From positions 246,001 through 310,000 of the forward strand of contig QVRM01007085.1 of the NCBI GenBank assembly GCA_003439945.1: 64,000 nt of DNA, given 5' to 3'. Below are positions 58,336 to 64,000 of this stretch, piece after piece. A program made the position numbers and the translations under genes. Source of the DNA: Dermanyssus gallinae (Eukaryota > Arthropoda > Arachnida > Mesostigmata > Dermanyssidae). The stretch's first letter is position 1. The number at the start of each line of letters is the position of its first letter. The notes beneath the pieces are model-generated. The model searched no databases, was not told where the DNA came from, and saw nothing but the letters and a program-made list of their open reading frames with translations.

Positions 58336-58426
<91 letters not shown>
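58319..58426. repeat. (TA)n microsatellite
   Basis: About 108 bp of alternating TA with one TTTATTAA interruption. Confidence 0.97.
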
Positions 58427-58430
<4 letters not shown>

Positions 58431-58431
58431 G

Positions 58432-58679
58432 TTGTGTAGAATAACCTGGCATGGTTTTCACCATTATATATGTCTGAAAGGAGCGTGTAATAAAATTGAC
58501 GAATGTGTGTGCAAATTTTGTGCAGATTGTAACATCAACCGCTACCACTTGACACGATGCACGTCAATCGACGCACAATCACTGCAGGAACGTGTGAATT
58601 ACCTGCTTAGTTGTAACAGTGAATTATAAGACATGCCAATTACTTGTAACTACCAATGCTATGGTGAATAAACTAAATG

Positions 58680-58680
<1 letters not shown>
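58432..58680 (+). pseudogene. 3' fragment of knuckle-family non-LTR element (copy 7)
   Basis: CRITWHGFHHYICLKGACNK then CVCKFCADCNINRYHLTRC, followed by a 3' UTR containing ACCAATGCTATGGTGAATAA. Related to copy 3 at 10897. It is sandwiched between (TA)n arrays at 58319-58426 and 58682-58720. Confidence 0.75.

Positions 58681-58681
<1 letters not shown>

Positions 58682-58720
<39 letters not shown>
58682..58720. repeat. (TA)n microsatellite at the 3' end of a retroelement
   Basis: TA repeats begin directly after the copy 7 3' UTR (AAATGAAATATATA...). Confidence 0.95.
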
Positions 58721-58724
<4 letters not shown>

Positions 58725-58729
58725 TATCA

Positions 58730-59490
58730 TCTCCAAATAAGGGCTCGATCGATAACAGTTATTTTTCGGCTTTTATCCTCATGGTGAGCTTTGTATAAAC
58801 TGCTCATTATCTTGCAACATAGGGTTTGATGTATTTACGATTCAAGCCAACTAATTTGTTTTGGTAGATCGAAACAAATCTAGTAACAAATCATTCACAT
58901 TTGATTGAGCAAAAATAGGCAAAGTAAAAAAAACAGAGGTGGGATGGAATGTTTGTTTCACTTTTCGTCGTTTATTGGTACTACTTCGTTATACTCAATT
59001 ATACCTCACTCTGGCGGGAAAATGTTTCCTACAAGCATCATATAGTTAACGGTGTAGTAGTTGTAATGCTGTTTGATGGACCTAGATAATATATTTTTTT
59101 GTTTAAACAGAAACGCGCGCACTTTTGTTTCCAGCAAGAGGACAATACAAGCAGACGATCTTCTGAATTCACCTTCCGCTTTAACCTTGGTTTTGAGTGG
59201 TTTCAAGTACAGCCTAAGCCTGCAGTAGACTTGCACACTACAGCACCATTTGGTAACTAATGTTTAAGCGATCGGATCTCCCCGCAGGCATATATATATA
59301 TATATATATATATATTAATGAAGTTACATTTATTTTTCTGTTTGCATGTTTTGTCTACCAGCCTCTGCTGAAATGAATACAAAATAAATAACTATAAAGA
59401 GATCGCAATGCAGAACACCGTATCAATCAGCTATATGTTTATTACGTGGCCAAAAGAAGTTGGCCAGGGCATTGTGTATGTTGTAATTGT
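58730..59490. other. No recognised gene
   Basis: AT-rich with a (TA)n at 59288-59314. Confidence 0.4.
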
Positions 59491-59499
59491 ATAACTCAA

Positions 59500-62240
59500 G
59501 TCCTCTTACCTCTAGGATGAGAGGCAGCATTCTTGAACATTTGTTGTATGATCTCGAAAGCAGTCTCATCTGATAACGACGTCGAAGCATGGTATGGTCT
59601 TTTCTCTTTTGCACCCGTGGTCCTTCGTCTTCACCGCGCCCGCAACGACGCTTCACCCCTCTCAGTCATAATACGCAACAATCTTCGCGATTTCTCCCAA
59701 GGTATGCGTCTGTCAGACGTGATTGCCACCTCTCATGCCCGCGTTTCGACTCCTAAACCATTTAGGAATGATACGGTGCGGCAGTCCATTATTAAACTCT
59801 CCGAAGAAGATGTTTCTGGCGCCGCCAAACTTATCGTGTCCACAGATACGATAACGCTCGGCATTGACCGTATAGAGGCTTTGCGAGAGCAACACCCACT
59901 AGCTCCCGAGAACCTAGAATGGCCGACACTGACCAGAACCCCTATGCTCTACGTCACATCAAAGGAAGATATTCAGGTGGCTATTAAGAGCTTCTCTAAA
60001 AGCTCCGCCGCAGGGCTAGACTTTATGAGACCGCGGCTATTAATGGACCTTCTTTCACCGTCTCTCAACGACGTCGCCGCTAGCCTGCTCTCCGCATTGG
60101 CAAAGGCTGCAGGCATTCTTCTTTGGGGCAACCCCCCTTCTTGCCTTCAACCGTTGATTTTCGGCGCAAGACTATTTGCCCTAGAGAAAAAGGACGGATC
60201 GGTACGTCCGATTGCTTGTTCGTCTACGCTACGCAGGCTCGCCGCAAAAATCGGATGTAACCACAACAAGGCCGTTATTTCTAACGCAACTGGTGCACAT
60301 CAGTTGGGATTTGCGACGCCGGGCGAGACCGAGCTAGCCATTGATGCAACTCGTGCATTTCTCGATTCTCGCGAACGTTCGGGGGTTCTTGTGAAGCTCG
60401 ATTTTAGAAACGCTTTTAACAGTATGAGACGCGATTATCTGATAAAGGTCGTTGCATCCCACGCCCCTCAGCTATTGCACCACGTCGGGCTGGCTTATCG
60501 GCATCCTTCCCATCTGGTCCTGCCTGAGCATGTTATTTCGTCCGCCACCGGACTGCAGCAGGGAGACCCCTTAGCACCACCTCTGTTTTGTCTGGGTATT
60601 AAGGATCTGGTAGATTCCTTCAAAAGCCCGCTGAACCTCTGGTACCTTGACGATGGCCTACTAGGAGGAAACGTTCATACAGTAGCGGAGGACATTCGAC
60701 GGGTCCTTAACTTTGGTGTAATATCTGGGCTGGAGTTAAACCCTGCCAAATGTGAAGTATGCACCCTGGGCCGTACCGGTGAGGCTTCCCCATATATACA
60801 GTTAATTCGAGACCTCCTGCCCGGCTGCAAGGTGACCGCCAAGGACGATCTGGAGCTACTCGGTGTACCACTTTGTCCCGAAGGGCTTACAGCAGCAATC
60901 GAGCGCTGGAGATTAAAGCTGGAAAATGCCGCCGCTCGCCTTCCTCTTCTAGGAGCCCATCGGGGACTCTTCTTACTCAGGTCTTCTTTCTCTTCCTTGA
61001 GACTCATCCACCTTCTTCGAGGAGCTGACCTATCCAATCGAATCGACGACTTGCAAGCGCTTAACGAGTTGACGCTGTCTACCCTCGAGGCTCTGCTCAA
61101 CACATCTTTACCACTTAGCGCACGGCAACAGGCATTACTGCCCGTCTCTCAAGGAGGCCTCGGGGTTCCGAACTTACAGACCTTGGCCGATCCTGCCATA
61201 GTTTCCTCCATGCTAAGCGCAGAAAACAGGGCAACCCCCCTCTTAGATACAGCAGGAGTTGGCCAGTTTAGAAGCCGCTTAGCCCAGCTTCAGGAGAACC
61301 TTGAGGCCCGGTGCGGTGGCAGGCCTGACAACATATGTACTATCTCAACATGACTGGAGTGCCCCTTTGCACGCTGAAGTAGAACGACGGCTCTTTAATG
61401 AAGCTGCCGACGACACGACCAGAGCTCGCCTAAACGCCGTTTCCGCCAAGGATTCAGGTGCCTGGTTACACGCGCTTCCCAGTGCACCCTTCTTGACGAC
61501 GAGACGATTCTTATAGCAGTAGGCCTACGACTGGGGACAGACCTGGTTAGCCCCCATCGGTGTCAATGTGGTCACCCCGTCGACAAACTAGGACATCACG
61601 GCCTATCGTGTATCATCAGCGCAGGGCGACGCCCTCGACCGCTATCAATGAGTCCTTCAGCAGAGCCCTCAGATCATGCGGTCGTCCGTGCATCCTCGAA
61701 CCCCTGGGCCTCTGCGTGGAGGACGGCAGGCGTCCAGACGGGATGACACTTACACCATTCGAGCGAGGCAAAATGCTGGTTTGGGATGCAACCGTTACCG
61801 ACTCCTTTGCACCTTCTATGGTCGGTGGCGGCGCATCCGAAGCCGGTTATGCAGCCCACCTTGCGGAGACCAGCAAGCTAAGAAAATACGCATCAATTGG
61901 GTATCCCCACGAATTCTGGCCACTTGCGTTTGAGACCATGGGTGGTCCTGGTGTTCGGACCAGACATCTGATCCTCAAAGTCGGCACTTTGTTAGATCAG
62001 TCAACCGGTGATAACAGATCGTCGTCCTTTTTTAAACAACGTCTAGATCTCGACATACAACGTGGAAACGCGGCCTCCGTTCAGAGCACACTTCTGAAGT
62101 GGTCTCGGCCTAGCTTAGACGAGGCGGACACGTGATAGTCACAATACATACCCTATTGGGCTAGGCACACTGGCTTAGCTAATCTCTTGTAATATGTAAC
62201 CCACAAACATAATGTAATATACGAAAAATAAATATGATCT
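59500..62240 (+). mobile_element. RT plus PD-(D/E)xK-like retroelement (copy 3, longest)
   Basis: One long reverse-transcriptase reading region followed by a 3' UTR with AATAAA near 62228. No apurinic-type endonuclease precedes the RT. The left edge is uncertain and may be a 5' truncation. Two C-terminal relics of the same family lie at 4434-5054 and 53200-53690. Confidence 0.75.
59533..62135 (+). pseudogene. Reverse transcriptase with C-terminal zinc motif and endonuclease-like domain
   Basis: A 606-codon frame to 61353 begins within the element (WYGLFSFAPVVLRLH). It holds SSAAGLDFMRPRLL, FALEKKDGSVRPIA, motif A KLDFRNAFNSM (60391-60420), motif B TGLQQGDPLAPPLF and an LDD catalytic box YLDDGLLGG (from 60643), then GLELNPAKCEV. 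A shift near 61310 continues as LSQHDWSAPLHAEVERRL... KDSGAWLHALPSA. A second near 61488 gives LLDDETILIAVGLRLG and the zinc motif CQCGHPVDKLGHHGLSC (61561-61612). A third near 61615 gives the RPDGMT...MLVWDATVTDS segment and TGDNRSS...RGNAAS, ending at 62135. PDG and WD at that spacing resemble a PD-(D/E)xK (restriction-like) nuclease core; that assignment is inference. Confidence 0.75.
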
Positions 62241-63020
62241 TATATACTAAAAAAAATCTCGAAACTTATCGTGCGGCTAAGAAGATAGAGCTCATCAGTG
62301 TCGAGGAAGTTTCTCTGCCACAGATCATTTGTTCTTTGCAATCACTCTGTATTTGCAAGCAGTCTTCGCAATTGAACATGTTTAACACTAGCGCACTATC
62401 CGATTAAAAACGTCAGAAATAAAACGTCGAAACCGTATTACAATATCGTATTAATGCAATGATACTATATCTCGGTGTACCGTTTTTCTCTTCACTGGCA
62501 GCCATTATTTCTTTCACTCTCCGCCTGTCCTACAGGTATGTCTACGCTTATCAATCTTCTAACCGTCTTGATAGTTACCAAGTCCAATGGAACCAATTAT
62601 GGATTAGAAATTTATATTTCGTAATGATAATGGCTTTCTCGGACTCTTTCATAGAAGAAAAAGCTCAAATTACTCGCATAATGTGGCACTTAGCTTATAA
62701 TTAATAAGTGAGCCGCACATCAGTAATGTCAGCGAACCTTTATCGCACGTTGGTCCAGATTTTCTAGCGTAGCATTTTTCAGTCACTTCTGTTTAGTCCT
62801 CTAAGACTTGCCCCTAATACAATTTTATATATTTTGGATATATTATAGCTCACCCTACGTTTTTCGGTTCTACATTATTGCCTAACTGGTGCGGAATAAA
62901 AAGTGGTACACATTGCTTTTTTTAAAGCTACAAGCAATCAACATACAATAGAGTCAGATACCGATGGCAAAAGGGAATACAACGATCTGGGAGAAGATTT
63001 CCAAGCGTCAGGGTCCAGCT
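62241..63020. other. No recognised gene
   Basis: AT-rich. The open frame 62459-62704 is hydrophobic at its start but shows no family resemblance. Confidence 0.4.
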
Positions 63021-63023
63021 TAC

Positions 63024-63027
<4 letters not shown>

Positions 63028-63070
<43 letters not shown>
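63028..63070. repeat. (TA)n microsatellite
   Basis: About 43 bp of TA. Read on the minus strand it follows the 3' UTR of the retroelement at 63150 (ends ...AATAATAAATATATA). Confidence 0.95.
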
Positions 63071-63074
<4 letters not shown>

Positions 63075-63149
63075 TATTACATCACCTTTCGGTATTGTTG
63101 ATTATATTACATTACACGTATTCATTAATCAAGCATCTCAAGAAGATGT

Positions 63150-64000
63150 CAGCGACCTAACGCCCAGATAGCTGGCGCAGACCGGCATGTTTCATGATGA
63201 TATTTGGTGCATACAAGGCCGCAAAATTTGCAGCAACACGCATCAGAAGGGTTATGGAACCCACTGCGGTGGCACAGTTTGTGGTGGAACTCATGGACGG
63301 AGTAGCGGATGAGAACGTGTCGTTGCTCGAAGAGCGGTTCCATCCATGTATTGTCCAACATTGCCGGTGTTTTGTAGAAGGCTTCTGGCACTTCCCTCAT
63401 TTTCTGCTCGAAGTGCCAACGGAACTCTCGCAGTGAGGCGGTGGTCGGAAGTTGAAAGCGGTTCACCATGTCCTCGATGAACGGCGTGGTCCTCGACAGA
63501 CTATAAGTTAGCCTGTTTTGAGCATTTCTAGGGAGGCCCAAAACTCTCTTAAGGAACGTTGCCTTCACCGTGTCGAGAGCGCTAAGCTGCTAAGCGGATA
63601 GGTGTTCCCAAATTAATGTGATTCCATAAGATGCCACCGAGGCCATTTTCAGATTAAACAGTATTAAAGCTGTTTTTACTGAGAGCTTCTGTGGAGCCGA
63701 GATTGAGGTCATGGCGACAATGCTGCTCTTAATTCGCTGAGATATGTGAGCTGCGAAAGATGTGCCGCTTGGCGTTAGTTTAACACCCAGGTAAGTAAAC
63801 TCCGAGACAAATTCTACAGAGACGCCGCCCAAGCTGAGCCTATCACTTTTCCTCAGGGGTCCTCCGGATCTGAATTTCATAGCTTTTGTCTTCGATACGT
63901 TAATTGTTAAACCATTTTGCTTGCTATATGTCTCCAGCAGCCTCAGGAACCTTTTTAGATCCATGAACACTCTACTATATACCACCAGGTCATCGGCATA
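63150..64000 (-). pseudogene. Knuckle-family non-LTR element, 3' half (copy 8), cut by window edge
   Basis: On the minus strand, from the right edge: ADDLVVYSRVFMDLKRFLRL (YADD box at the extreme edge; the track of the frame begins at 63985), NGLTINVSKTKAMKFRSGG, YLGVKLTPSGTSFAAHIS and ASYGITLIWEHLSA, then a stop near 63590. After that, KATFLKRVLGLPRNAQNRL, FEQKMREVPEAFYKTPAM and the knuckle CCCKFCGLVCTKYHHETC, ending near 63149. One stop separates the two frames. The 5' part lies beyond the window. Confidence 0.85.

Noticed and set aside
62459..62704. Possible small membrane protein
   Set aside because: Only the first part is hydrophobic; no start context, homologue or conservation.
1..64000. 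CRISPR arrays, bacterial operons, viral or toxin genes
   Set aside because: None seen. Direct repeats are microsatellites, transposons or the segmental duplication.

Overview
This is animal nuclear DNA, most likely arthropod. It is AT-rich and intron-style, with mariner transposons, an R1-type non-LTR retrotransposon (a clade largely confined to arthropods), tRNA-derived SINEs, and long (TA)n and (CAA)n arrays. A mite or tick would fit, but that is a guess. I see no bacterial operons, viral genes, toxin genes or CRISPR arrays.

Only two intact host genes are visible. They are closely related, intronless-CDS GH35 beta-galactosidases at 31238-33145 and 55181-57094, both on the + strand, both with a signal peptide and both catalytic glutamates. 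They lie at the same place in two halves of an old tandem segmental duplication: unit 1 about 14.1-34.1 kb, unit 2 about 37.4-58.1 kb. Non-coding landmarks match in the same order throughout (listed in the features). Each unit also has a decayed beta-galactosidase tail upstream of its live gene (22684-23100 and about 54090-54170).

Most of the remaining sequence is transposons that invaded the two units independently. (1) Two near-identical mariners (461-1781; 23469-24791) share an extra A that frameshifts the transposase C-terminus, and an older deleted mariner relic lies at 46.4-46.8 kb. (2) A full-length 5.6-kb R1-like retrotransposon (47289-52885) has a 16-bp target-site duplication and poly(A). 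(3) A decayed retroelement with a 2A-like motif (about 27.98-31.15 kb) ends just upstream of beta-galactosidase 1. (4) A dispersed non-LTR family with a C-terminal CxCxxC...YH...C knuckle has about eight copies, often ending next to (TA)n. (5) A separate reverse transcriptase family with a C-terminal zinc motif and a PD-(D/E)xK-like segment has three copies (4.4-5.05, 53.2-53.7 and 59.5-62.2 kb). (6) A roughly 170-bp tRNA-derived SINE has seven copies, one with a perfect 17-bp target-site duplication.

Layout: 0-14 kb, scattered transposon fragments; 14-34 kb, unit 1 ending in beta-galactosidase 1; 34-37.4 kb, spacer with an R1-like relic, SINEs and a hairpin cluster; 37.4-58 kb, unit 2 ending in beta-galactosidase 2; 58-64 kb, TA arrays, the third reverse transcriptase family and a knuckle-family copy running off the right edge.

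All homology statements rest on reading the sequence by eye. No alignment or database search was run.
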